Assembly (NCBI GenBank): GCA_020543525.1
Contig: JAHYIO010000005.1
Location: forward strand, 744,001 to 808,000
From: Coriolopsis trogii
Taxonomy: Eukaryota > Basidiomycota > Agaricomycetes > Polyporales > Polyporaceae
Length of the DNA: 64,000 nucleotides
Reading direction: 5' to 3'
The position numbers were made by a program, and so were the translations under genes. The notes beneath the pieces are model-generated. The model searched no databases. It worked only from the letters and a program-made list of their open reading frames with translations, and was not told the origin of the DNA. Shown in pieces: positions 1 through 10,700 of the stretch (the first letter of the stretch is position 1; each line of letters begins with the position of its first letter).

Positions 1-919
1 AAGCTATCAACAGATCGTTGGGTTGTTGATAAGGCTCACGCGGCTAGTGGGTGTGTTTGTATGCTCAGCCAGTGGTCCCACTAGCATCGAAATGTTCGAC
101 ATCGACAATCTATGCATGCTAGAGTCTGTGAACTTCATACCTCGTAGGACCCGAGACCCAAATTGAGCATCAAACGGAAGCAGCCAAACAAGAAGAATAA
201 CACATTGTGGTATACTTTCTGGAGTGGGCTGTAGTTAGAGGACAACATGATAGAATAGACGATGCAGGTCGGCGCTAATAGGCTGGATGCTACTCTTGTC
301 CTACGATTTACACTTGTTTGTCCCTCAGCGCCGGCCTCCTTCGGCCCGACCTAGTAACTTGAACAGTTACGGTCTTCCTTCGAGTCGCATCTCATCCAAA
401 TCTCTTCCTACCTCTGTTGGCTGCCGTCTCAAATTCGAATTCGCGCGAGGGGTCCTCGATATTGAGGTTGTACTGAATGTCAGTATGACCATCTGCGACT
501 TGGAGAGCTCAGAGCGCTGATGATCCCTAAGCCTAGATGAACTGAGCGCAGGATGGCACAAAGTCCGATGCATTGCAATAGAACGATATTCAACAGGAAG
601 CTAAGGCCCTGTAGGGCGACTCACCTCTACCAGGTCACGACGAACTTCCGACATGGGCGCAACGACGAGGTCACATACCATCGCCGTTCGAAAAGTTCTG
701 ATCTCCGAGTCTCACTGGCAAGGCTCGACTGCATCCGAATGTCCAAACACACGCGCCCACATTTGATACACCAAAGTGATACTTGAGGGTGGCGAGAAAG
801 CTTCTGGCCGCTCAAAGGCTTCATGGGCGTCGTTTCGGTGCTTCTCTCGCACCCTTCGGCATACAAAAAGGGGCTCAAGTGCCCACACCCGAACTTCGTA
901 CTTGCCGTAAGACAATCTC
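1..919. other. Gene-free left flank
   Basis: I see no supported gene, RNA or repeat here. Open frames are short and overlap on both strands, with no recognisable protein motif and no splice-linked continuation. The right end should hold the promoter and 5' leader of the P450 gene starting at 920. Confidence 0.5.
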
Positions 920-2870
920 ATGCTCTCTATGGCTTTTTTTGCTCTACTCGCAGTTCCGGATGCAGGGCACGTTACTCGTGTTGTTGCAATCATAGTCACA
1001 TGCAGCATCGCCGGAGTCCTCTTACAACGTCTCGTCTTCCATCCACTTGCGCGGTTTCCAGGACCCAGGCTCGCTGCCGCAACGTGGTGGTATATGACGT
1101 ACTACGAGGTCTTCAAGGACGGCGCCTTCGTTGAACACCTTGGTCGCCTCCATGCGCGTTATGGTACCCCGTTGGCTCTTACCGAACCAGCGCTCTCGCT
1201 CACCGTCATTATTCCAGGTCCCGTCGTCCGAATCAGTCCGAACCAGGTATGCTGAGCATTTGGGATGACGTTCGTTCTCACCTCAATGTTCTCAGCTACA
1301 CTTCGACGACGTCAATGCGTTCAACGACATCTACGCCAATGGGAACCACTTCACCAAGGACCCTCGGACGTATCATGCCCTCAGACAGAACGAGTCGTCC
1401 TTGTGCATCATCGATCATCAGAAGATCAAGCAAAGACGGGATATCCTGAATCCTTTGTTCTCGCGCCGGGCGATACTGAAGCTCGAACATGACAAGGCAG
1501 GTCCTCCTTTCCCTCCAGCAACGACTCTTGCACTAACGCTTACCATCAGGTCAGCGCGCTCGTCACACAGCTCATCAAGTACGGTGAGGCGGGAAAGCCC
1601 GCCAACGTCCGTCGCGCGATCAGGTCGACGACGTTGGAGATCATCTACGCGTACTGCTTCGCGAGCCACGAAGACTACATCATCGCCCCGGACTTCTCGC
1701 ACAAGTTCGTGCGGGACTCGGAAGTCATCTTCCCGCTCTTCCACCTCCTCGTCCACTGTCCGTGGATGTACGACGTCATCGTCGTCGTCGGCACCGTCGC
1801 CGCGTGGTTCAACCCGAGAGAGGGCGGTGTGCTGGGGGAGTCGTACGGCCGGCTGAAGACGAAGATCGACGAGCTCGTTGCGCATCCCGAACTCGTCGAC
1901 GAGGAGGAGCACGAGACCGTTTTCCATCATCTGCTCGCGCCCCAGCGGACGGATAAGGGCGCGCGTGAGGTTCTGTCTAGGCAGGCGCTCTGGGAGGAGG
2001 CGATCAACCTCATCGCTGCGGGGAGCGAGACGGTGGCAGGGACGCTCAACCTGGGGACGTTCCATGTCCTGAACAACACCGAGATATGTGCGAGGCTCAC
2101 TACCGAGCTGAAGCAGACTTGGCCAGAGATGGACACGGAGGTGCACTTGGAGACGCTTGAGAAGCTCCCGTACTTGGTACGTCCCCCGGCTCGGCTTCGC
2201 ATCGTGATTTCCGCCTCGATCTGACTCTTCCGTTCGCAGACGGCGGTGATCAAAGAGTCGCTGAGGCTGGGGCACGGGGTCGTCAACCCAAGCCCTCGCG
2301 TCGTCGGCCCGGGTGATGCCTCCATTGCAGGTGTTACCGTCCCCGCAGGGGTGCGTCTTGTGTGAAGCACGCTGTGGTAGTAGGGTGTTGTTGGCTGATC
2401 GTATGTATGCACAGACTGTGGTTGCGATGGGTTCATCGTTCATGCACCTCAATCCTCACATCTTTCCGGATCCGCACGCGTTCAGACCCGAGCGATGGCT
2501 GTCGCCTGCGAGCGCGAACCTTGACCAATACCTCGTCTCGTTCTCCAAGGGCCCTCGCATCTGTCTAGGTATCAAGTGCGTTCATCATTCCACTTATTTC
2601 CTCTGCGTGTCGTGCTCTCACCTGCTGCTTCTAGCCTTGCCTGGTGCGAGATGTATCTCATCATGGGATCTCTCTTCCGAAAGCTCGAATTGGAACTTAA
2701 CAATACGACGTGAGTGAGTTCTAGATACGCTTCACGACTGGCAGGCTGATCCGAGACGGCCCCGCTTCTCGTGTTTGAGTAGTATCGATGATATGGCTTA
2801 CCGGTGTCATCTCACTGTCACCTTTACTGGCCGAATGCTCCATTGCATGGTCAGGGCTCGCGAGGAATGA
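920..2870 (+). CDS. Cytochrome P450 monooxygenase
   Basis: Membrane-anchored haem-thiolate monooxygenase of the fungal microsomal type; substrate unknown. Exons read as 920-1246, 1296-1496, 1550-2176, 2240-2350, 2415-2575, 2635-2709 and 2783-2870. The protein starts with a hydrophobic anchor, then a proline-rich hinge (FHPLARFPGPR). It carries the I-helix motif AAGSETVAGT, the K-helix ExxR (KESLR), the PERF-region motif FRPERW and the haem loop FSKGPRICLG with its cysteine ligand. The second intron appears to use a GC donor at 1497: only that site joins ...EHDK to VSAL... in frame. The short last exon ends in the usual VRARE-like tail. ATG 920 is the first start ahead of the anchor; a second ATG lies three codons on. 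All key motifs are intact, so it looks functional. The closest relatives I recall are benzoate-hydroxylase or trichothecene-oxygenase-like fungal P450s, but the subfamily is not assignable by eye. Confidence 0.93.
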
Positions 2871-4240
2871 AGTTACATATGGATGTACTACGTAGTAGGC
2901 GCCAGAGTTATTACGTAAGAAATGTCCGGGCCGGAAGGCGAGCGTCCGTTGTCCACCCTCGAAGGTTTGTGCTCCTCCACGATCGTCAGTTCGTCTATGT
3001 ACCTCGAACGAACCCACTCGCGATACGTAGTTCCATCTCAGAATATCTCCCTATATCATCGTGAGTTTCCCGCTGCTTGCATAACTGTCTCGGACACATG
3101 GGATGCGGCACACTGCGCAACGAACGTTGTCCGCCTCTCCGCCGCTTTGAACTCTCACACCTAGTTGAGGCGGCTCTCAGGAGGAGCTCTCCGCGGATGG
3201 AGGCTCCGGTGGTGTCGGGACCTCTGGACCAAGATCGGTCTGCCTGTCGTCGTGCATCTATCCAACAAGGTACGGAGAAGGAGCCCCGGTTGAGATTCCT
3301 TGGCTGATTCTCAAATTGCGTAGTGATGTTGGCCTTCTCCATCTCTGAGAACCCCAGGACATCGAGAGCGTGCATGTCCTCTCATCCTCTTGGTGCTCTC
3401 GATACGCCTCATAGTGCGATAGCGTCTGTGGGTGTATGGGAGGGGAAAGTATGGTGAGTGCAAGGCTCTCGTGATCTGAACGTCTGGGAACTCTCCGCGC
3501 GCGCAACGCCCTTTCCTCGGCATCGACGCACCACCTCTGGGCAACGGCCCTAACGCCCATGTCACCCTTGTGGCAGATTATCGATGCGAAGAAGAGTCAT
3601 GACTCCATATGCATCCCGACCGGTCGCTCAGCGCTGAGCCCGCGCCCCACGGCTTTCATTCTCTGGGGAAACACCTTACGATATATTGACGGACCCTTGA
3701 GATGGGTGGATGATCTACCCCTGGTATCGATGTGCGAAGCCTGCTCGTATATGAGTGGAAGCAATTGCGAGCACAGAACGAGCAAGAAGGGGTCCTTGGA
3801 GATGGGAATTTGACTATGGGAGGCACGAGCCCGACGTGGTCTCGGCTATTTGTCAGCCCTGTCCAACTCAAACCATAACGCGCGCTCCTCGCAGCTTCCA
3901 CGAGGTCCGTACTATGTACACGTCTACTTATGAACCCGACTAATGGACCTGAACATTACAGAGCCTGTTAATGCGAAGATACTGTAGCTCGTATTTCGTG
4001 AATGTCTAGCCAGTCAAAGGTAGGGAGGATGCCTAGGGAGCAATACGGTGCGTCAGAACGTCAGAACGTCATGCAGGCAAGCAGAATCGGTCCGGACGCC
4101 CACAAGGAGCTTCGGGCATCAGGAAGTCATAGTCTCGCAGTCCTGGGGGTCCATAAAGCCGCCGCACACATGCTCGGTCGAATGTAGGTGTCCGCCCCGT
4201 CCAACTCGCCCACCCACCCCCGTCCGCTCTCTTGCCCACC
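2871..4240. other. Intergenic stretch, no supported gene
   Basis: No complete gene is visible between the P450 and the seven-helix gene. A short plus-frame run around 3508-3600 (including GIDAPPLGNGPNAHVTLV) looks protein-like but has no start, no splice partners and no family I recognise. It may be a relic. Confidence 0.4.
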
Positions 4241-5535
4241 ATGTCCGGCCCACCCGACCTGTCCGTCTTCCAAAATGCATTCTACATCGGCAACAACTTC
4301 AACGCGATCCTCTACGGTGAGTGCGCGACACTGACGCACTCGAGCTCTGCGCGAGTCCGCTTGACTGACACAGTGCTTGGCTCACAGGCATGGAGCTCGT
4401 GTTGTACTTCATGACCATCCGCGTCGTGATGAGCCGGAAGCACGCGCACGTTCCCTCGGACAAGTACTTCCTGATCTTCAGCACGATCCTCCTCCTCCTC
4501 AACACCGTCTTCGTCGCGACCGAAGCCTTGTTCGGGGAGGAGATGTGGATCGTGAACAAGAACTACCCTGGTGGCCAGGACGCGTACCTCAACGACTTTG
4601 CGAACGTCTGGTACCAGACGTTCGGCACGGCCTCGTCGATCGTGCTCAACCTCCTCAGCGATGGACTGCTGGTGCGTCGCTCCATTCCTGCCCATGTGAC
4701 GAGACACTGATGCTGATGATATGGCCATTCTGCGCTGCGCAGATCTACCGCTGCTATATCGTGTGGGATGACATGCGCATCATCATCTTCCCCACCATCG
4801 TGTACCTGGGATCATTCTGTACGTCCCTCCCAGTCCGCGCCCCACCCCGCGTCGTACTATGTGAGTCCTGACTGCCATGCCATCGCAGCGCTCGGCATCG
4901 CGCAGCTCGTCGTGTCCGGTGCGCCCGCGGGGAACTACTTCAAGGGGCTCGCGAAGAACCTCGGGATCGGGTACACGTCGTCGATCATCGGGCTCGAGAC
5001 GCTCGTCACGATCCTCATCTGCGGCCGGATCGTGTACGTGGGGCGCAAGTACCGGCAGGCAATGGGCAAGGACGTCGGGCGCGCGTACACGAACGCGGCG
5101 GCGATCATCGTCGAGTCCATGATGCTCTCGACGCTGACCGGGATCGCGTACATCGTCCCGTTTGCGCGCGGGGACGAGATCAACATCTTCTTCCTCTCGA
5201 TATACGTCATGATGACGGTGAGTGTTCGCGTCACGCGCGCGGGAGACGGGATGCTGACGATACGCTTTCGGCGACAGTGCATCTCCCCGCAGCTCGTCGT
5301 GCTGCGCGTGATGAGCGGCCGTGCGTGGACGAGGGACAGGTCGTCGATGCTGGGCAGCCGACTCGAGTTCACGGATCGGTCGACGACGCGCGTGGAGCGG
5401 ACGGAACACAGCCCGACGAGCGAGAAGGGCTCGGCGGGGATGTTCGGGTCCGACTCTGCCTCGTCGTTCAAGCAGATCAGGGTCGACGTCGAGGAGGGGC
5501 CGTCGTATCCTGCCTCGCCCATTACTCCCGTTTGA
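4241..5535 (+). CDS. Seven-helix membrane protein, paralog A
   Basis: Uncharacterised integral membrane protein of a family common in Agaricomycetes; function unknown. Exons 4241-4316, 4388-4671, 4743-4818, 4889-5217 and 5278-5535 all have clean GT-AG junctions. The short first exon begins MSGPPDLSVFQNAFYIGNN. About seven hydrophobic helices follow, with conserved landmarks FVATEALFGEEMWIVN, YPGGQDAYL, VWYQTFGTASSIVLNLLSD and CISPQLVVLRVM. The cytosolic tail is Ser/Thr- and charge-rich. Two full paralogs on the same strand (17664 and 31540) share the same five-exon layout, so the family expanded locally by gene duplication. The fold count suggests a receptor- or transporter-like protein, but no catalytic or ligand motif supports a function. 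It converges on the acetyltransferase at 5883. Confidence 0.9.
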
Positions 5536-5882
5536 TCCTTTAAACACTAACATCTTCTCGACATTGCTTTATTGTTGCTTTATCGTTATCGTTCTTTGTG
5601 GCTTATACCGTACTGTCGTTTGGCTTACCTGGTTTGTCGTGCATAATGTACGTTTCCGGGACCTAGTATGTGGAGAGGAACCGGGTCGGTGTAAGACTAG
5701 TTTTGAAGCATATACCATACGTTTTCCCGTGTCCTCTACCCGCGCAATCTCAACTCGGAGGATCGAAGCATCTCGAGACTTGTCAAGCATATCCCGCGAA
5801 CAGAGTTATGCGAGCCACCCATCCTCAACGACCACTTGGTCATACCGCGTAGGCAACGCTCGCACTCACAAAGCGCGTCGAC
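5536..5882. other. Convergent 3' intergenic
   Basis: The stretch between two convergent genes holds only their presumed 3' untranslated regions. I see no other feature. Confidence 0.5.
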
Positions 5883-6701
5883 TCACTTCGGCGCGAGCAT
5901 GACGCACCCGGGCACGCACACCTTCGCCTTCACGCCCTCCTCCCACTCGTCCCAGCAGACAGCCAAGATCACCGCATCCCTCCCCTTCGTACCCGGGCAC
6001 GGATCGCCCTCCCTGCCCGCCCCCCGCGCGTTCCCCGGCTTATGTGCCCCGAGCACGCGCTGCCAGCGCTGCACGCCCTCCATCCGGAAGCCCATCTTCC
6101 GCGCGAGCGCGAGCGAGGGCGCGTTCCCCGCGTCCGCCTGGTACTGCAGCCGCCGGAGGCCGAGCCCCCCGTCCGCGCGCAGGGAGAGGGCGTGTTGGAG
6201 GAGGAGCGCGACGGCGGACGCCGTGGTGCCTTTCCGCTGGGAGGCGGGGAGGCAGACGAGCATGCCGACTTCGGCGCTCAGGTTCTGCGGGCTCGCGTCG
6301 AGGTAGCCGGCGAGGCCTGCGAGAGGGAGGGGCGTGGGTGAGTCGGAGGTCGGGGCGCGGGCGGGCTTGGCGAGGATGGCGAAGATGAGGTGTTTGGGAT
6401 CGTTGAGAAAGCGGTGGTTGAGGTAGGCGAGGAAGGCTTCGAGCGAGGGGAACGGGCCGAAGGGGAGGTAGGTGAAAACGTCCTGGTGGTCCTTGACTCC
6501 GTTCCAGAATGCTTCTGCGTGGATAGATGGCTGTGCGGTATGGGCAATGGGTGGGATAGCGTTATGCACTGGCGGAAAGAGAGATTTCGGGAGCAAACTC
6601 ACGACAAAAGGGGTCAGCTTGACGCGGTCGTTCTCGAGGTCACGGATTGGAAAACACCAGCTGGCGCCGGAAGTCTGGTCTATGTGCATGTTTGGGGCCA
6701 T
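5883..6701 (-). CDS. GNAT-family N-acetyltransferase
   Basis: Predicted acetyl-CoA-dependent acyltransferase of the RimJ/RimL-like GNAT group; substrate unknown. The minus-strand frame is open for 272 codons. It contains the core strand-turn segments LIFAILAKPAR, LAGLAGYLDASPQNLSAEVG, a QRKGTTASAVALLLQHAL acetyl-CoA loop and helix, and NAPSLALARKMGFRMEGVQR. Positions 6531-6602 form an in-frame 72-nt segment with GTGAGT donor and CACAG acceptor. Removing it joins LTPFV directly to PSIHAEAFWNG, which fits the family better, so two exons (6530-5883 and 6701-6603) are likely. Because the intron is a multiple of three without stops, retention would only insert 24 residues. It converges with the seven-helix gene on its left. 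Confidence 0.85.
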   Translation of the reverse strand: MAPNMHIDQTSGASWCFPIRDLENDRVKLTPFVVSLLPKSLFPPVHNAIPPIAHTAQPSIHAEAFWNGVKDHQDVFTYLPFGPFPSLEAFLAYLNHRFLNDPKHLIFAILAKPARAPTSDSPTPLPLAGLAGYLDASPQNLSAEVGMLVCLPASQRKGTTASAVALLLQHALSLRADGGLGLRRLQYQADAGNAPSLALARKMGFRMEGVQRWQRVLGAHKPGNARGAGREGDPCPGTKGRDAVILAVCWDEWEEGVKAKVCVPGCVMLAPK

Positions 6702-7151
6702 GGCCTATACAGCGTGCTCTTTCGATCCAGCGTATGCAGAGGAAGGCGCAGATGCTGAAAATCCGAGAGGATGCAAAATGGGTTGCAAGACTCGGAGTCA
6801 TTGTGCTAGTAGGATTGAGTCATCCCAGGTCATCCCACATAGTGAGGTAATGCGACCCTCACAAGGCGTTGCAATCGCCAGCCGACAGATTACCTTCAGA
6901 GAGAGGCGACTACGATCTCCCCGTCTAGTCACGGTTCTGATTTTTATGTACACCACTTCGAGTTCGTGAGCGGTAGCAGATGAAGCTGTAACGAGAGACG
7001 TATTATGGGACATGTTGGTGACGAAGTGAGTAAGTATACCAATGGATACAAGTTGGGTCAACCGCCTCATTGTGGCGGACCTACCGGTCCGTGGTCCGTT
7101 ACGGACAGGATTTACAGCGCCTATCATTTTGTCTCCGGCCCTCGACTCTTG

Positions 7152-7190
7152 GTTGTTGCCGATGTAGAACGCATTCTGGAAGACAGACAT
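7152..7190 (-). pseudogene. Solo first-exon fragment of the seven-helix family
   Basis: On the minus strand an ATG followed by 12 codons reads MSVFQNAFYIGNN, matching the start of the three full paralogs, especially SVFQNAFYIGNN of the copy at 4241. After it the sequence diverges. No donor and none of the downstream exon landmarks (GEEMWIVN, YPGGQDAYL) can be found on either strand up to 6700. It is therefore a relic of a fourth, inverted copy rather than a gene. Confidence 0.75.
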
Positions 7191-7587
7191 GCACGGTGCA
7201 ACCACGGTCAACTCATAGGGCCATGGTGCGGCCCAGCGAGCGATCCTGCACTGCTATGATAACCAGGCAGCGGATGATAACACAATAGCATACTCTGTTC
7301 ATAGGACCATGGCCCAGCAAACACTTCTGCTCTGCACTTGCCTCGATATGTGAAGATATGTGGACATGATATGGACTACAACCGACCACTCTCCATGCAT
7401 GTCATGACGCGCGCCAAGCGTCCCACTCCCCATGGAGAGGAAGCACTCGGCATGCACCCCAGCGGCGCACGCATCTGACTATAACAGGGCGTTGCCAGCC
7501 TCAGAGGCTTATCGACTTCAACAGTCATTCCAGGATGAACCCGTCTGCACGTCGAGATATCTCGGAGAATAGGAATGGGGATGGAAA

Positions 7588-7592
7588 GTGTA
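7588..7592. repeat. Left target-site duplication of the retrotransposon
   Basis: GTGTA, repeated at 13155-13159 immediately outside the other LTR. A 5-bp duplication is the length expected of a Ty3-type integrase. Confidence 0.9.
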
Positions 7593-7723
7593 TGTGACGG
7601 GCGAGGTCTCGAGAGGTCAAAATCAAGAACTGCGTTGCTCGCTAACGTCCCGTATGTACAGAATCAGAACATATACTCCTACAAGACAAGACTGAGACAG
7701 CGTCACGGGCCTTGCCCGTGACA
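7593..7723 (-). repeat. 3' LTR of the chromovirus
   Basis: A 131-bp LTR, short for the class, identical to 13024-13154. In element orientation it begins TGTCACGGGC and ends GCCCGTCACA, giving near-perfect terminal inverted repeats with TG...CA ends. Its first 23 bases also form a hairpin: GTCACGGGC and GCCCGTGAC flank a 3-base loop. Confidence 0.96.
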
Positions 7724-7738
7724 CCATCCCCTCTTCGA
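7724..7738 (-). other. 3' polypurine tract
   Basis: In element orientation the sequence just before the 3' LTR is TCGAAGAGGGGATGG, followed directly by the LTR start TGTCAC. This is the expected place and composition for the plus-strand primer of reverse transcription. Confidence 0.8.
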
Positions 7739-7752
7739 TGGCGCAAGTATGG

Positions 7753-10700
7753 TCAGAGGTTGAGGCGAGTAGGGGGCTTGGAAATGCGACCAGAGCGTAG
7801 GGTTGTCTGGGGAGGAGGAGAGTAAATGCGAATGGGATCAAAAGGAGGGGCGGGAGGTGGCGAAGGAGAAGGAGAGTGGGAATGGAAGGTGGGAACATTA
7901 GCAGCAGGAATGTCCGAGTAAGTAGTGGTTTTTTCGAATACAATGGGATGTGGACGCGGAGCACGAGGGTTGCGTCGATGGAAACGAGTGATGAGTTCGT
8001 GAACGTGATCAGAAAAAGGAATATCGTAGAGGGGAACCCAAACGTTTTCGTCGGGAGAGGAGTGGTTGTACTCGATGAGGTAATCGTAGCGCTGACCGAC
8101 GCGGCGAGAGTCGCGTACGTCAGTAATGCGAAGAGCAGGGTCATCAGGGAGATCAAAAGGAATGGGCTGGGCATGGGGATGAAAGAGAGAGGGATCGGCA
8201 TAAGGCTCGAGGAGAGAGACGTGGAACACGGGATAGAGACGGGAGAGGTAGGAGGGAAGTTGAAGAAGGTACGCGTTAGGCGCAACCTTTCGTTCGACAG
8301 GATAGGGACCAAGCCGCCGATGGTCGAGCTTGTCCGACGGTCGCGTCGTGGTGATGTTGCGACGCAGTAGCCAGACAAGACGACCCGGGGCAAAGTCGGG
8401 ATCAGGGAGTGCATGGCGGTCATAGTAGCGCGCTTGACGCTCCTGCGAGTGCGCAAGTTCAGCGCGAAGCTCAGCATGGATGACGTCGAGACGTGCGACC
8501 AGATCCGCAGCTGCAGGGACAGTGGAGGGTTCGGCAAGTCGAGGCTCGAAGGTCGGGTGGTAGCCAAAGTTCGCGAAGAACGGTGTCTGGTGCGTGGACG
8601 TGTTCTCGAGGTTATTGAAGGCGAATTCGGCAAGGGGCAAATAGTCCACCCAATCATCTTGCTGGTAGGAGCAGTATGCGCGCAGGTAGGTCTCGAGCGT
8701 CTGGTTGGTGCGCTCTGTGAGACCGTCGGTCTGAGGATGGAAGGCGGTTGAGGCCTTGACATTGATGTGAAGTAGTGCGCATAGAGCCGTCCAGAAGTTC
8801 GAGACAAAGACAGAGCCGCGGTCGGACACGATGGAGTCGGGAAGGCCGTGATAGCGAAAGATTCGATCTAAAAAGAGCTGCGCAAGATGAGGGGCGTCCA
8901 TAGACTCGTTGCATGGGATGAAGTGAGCAGCGCGCGTAAGACGATCGCACACCACAAGGATGGAGTCGTACCCATGCGAGAGTGGTAGTTTGACGATTAG
9001 ATCGAAGGTGATGGCTCGCCACGGCCGATCCGGAATCTCCAGCGGGTGTAGGAGGCCGTACGGTTTGTGACGTGGCACCTTGATGCGCGCGCACGTATCG
9101 CAGGCCTCGCAGTAGCGACGGACGTATGTGTTCACGCCAGGCCAAGAGTAGTCGCGCGTGACAAGTGCGGTGGTACGCGTGCGACCTGGATGACCTGCGG
9201 AAGGGACGTCGTGCCGTGAATGGAGGATGTCCTGCCGCAATGACGGAGGGACATAGAGTCTCCCTTTATGGAAGACAAGGTCCCGCTGCACAGAAAAGTC
9301 CGAACTCCCGTTCGCAACCGCTTCGCGCCAAGTGTCATCAGTTGCGAAAGCAGTCTTGAACTTGTCAAGGAGGTCCGAACTGTCTAGGGACAGCATTGTC
9401 AAAGCAGCTATAACAAAAGCAGGGGGTGTATCAGCCGACGGTTCAACCGGAGGGTAGAGAGGAGAGATATGGCGCGCTGTGAGAATTATCTGGCGCTGTC
9501 CGGTGAGGACATCATCCCCTCTTCGAGGCAGAAAGTCCGGTCGACGTGATGGAGCGTCGGCGACATTGTCGGAGCCTGGAGCCCACGTAAGCTGGAAATC
9601 GTAGTCGGACAGAAACATTGCCCATCGTGCTTGACGTCGATTGAGCAACTGAGAGGACATGAAGTACTCAAGGTTGCGGTGATCGCATACAACCGAAATC
9701 GGGTGCGGCGAGCCCAGAACCCAAGCACGCATCTCCCGGAATGTGTCGACGATGGCAAGAAGTTCCTTGTCGTGAATATCGTAGTTGATTTCCGCTGGTG
9801 TGAACTTGCGCGAGTGGAAAGCGACCGGATGAAGGTCACCAGACTCGTCGGGCTGATGTAGTACACCAGAGAGGGCATAGTCCGAGGCATCCGTGAACAC
9901 CGTGCAAGGAGCGAGAGGATCGTAGTGCCGCAACACTGGAGCGCTGAGGAAAGCCTCCTTGAGCTTTGAGAAGGCGTCGCGCTGCTCCTGCCCGAAGACG
10001 AACTGCACTGTCTTCTGGGTCAAAGCGGTGAGCGGTAGAACAATGCGGGAGAAGTGGGGGATAAACCGCCTGTAGAAATTAGCGAAGCCGAGGAAGGACT
10101 GAACGTCCTTGATGTTCTCTGGCTCCGGCCAGTCCATGATCGTGGTGAGCTTCTTCGGGTTCATGCTGACGCCATCCGCACCGATGATGTAGCCAAGAAA
10201 CTCCACCGACGACTTGTGCCATTCACATTTTCTGGGGTTAGCGTACAACTTTGCATCGCGCAACTTCTCGAGCACGAGACGGACGTGTTTCTTGTGCTCT
10301 TCTGGAGTGCGAGAGAATATTAGTATGTCGTCGAGGTACGCTACACAGAAGACATCGAGGTGCTCGCGAAGGACATCTTGGATGAAGGACTGGAAGGCGG
10401 CGGGGGCGTTGGTAAGACCATAAGGCATGACAAGGTGCTCGAATAGACCGAGAGGTGTTCGAAAGGCTGTCTTCCACTCGTCGCCATCCTTGATTCGTAC
10501 ATGTGAGTAGGCAGACTTGAGGTCGATGACGGTGAAGATCTTGGAGCCTTGGATACGGTCGAGCAAGTCGTTCACGAGAGGAAGAGGATACCGGTTCTTG
10601 CGCGTGATAGCATTGAGCTTGCGGAAGTCGACACAGAGTCGAAGTTCGCCCGTCTTCTTGCGTGTGAATAGAACCGGAGCGGCGCACTGTGAGGAGGATC

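Larger units (their letters stand above)
6702..7592. other. Intergenic left of the retrotransposon
   Basis: Apart from the isolated exon fragment at 7152-7190, I see no gene. The last five bases (7588-7592) are the left copy of the retrotransposon target duplication. Confidence 0.45.

Noticed and set aside
1418..2452. 344-codon frame antisense to the P450
   Set aside because: Arg/Asp/Val-rich antisense shadow of a GC-rich gene; the P450 on the other strand carries all motifs.
7623..8807. 394-codon minus-strand frame over the 3' half of pol
   Set aside because: It is an alternative frame of the pol coding sequence with Ser/Thr/Pro-biased composition and no domain; a shadow of pol.
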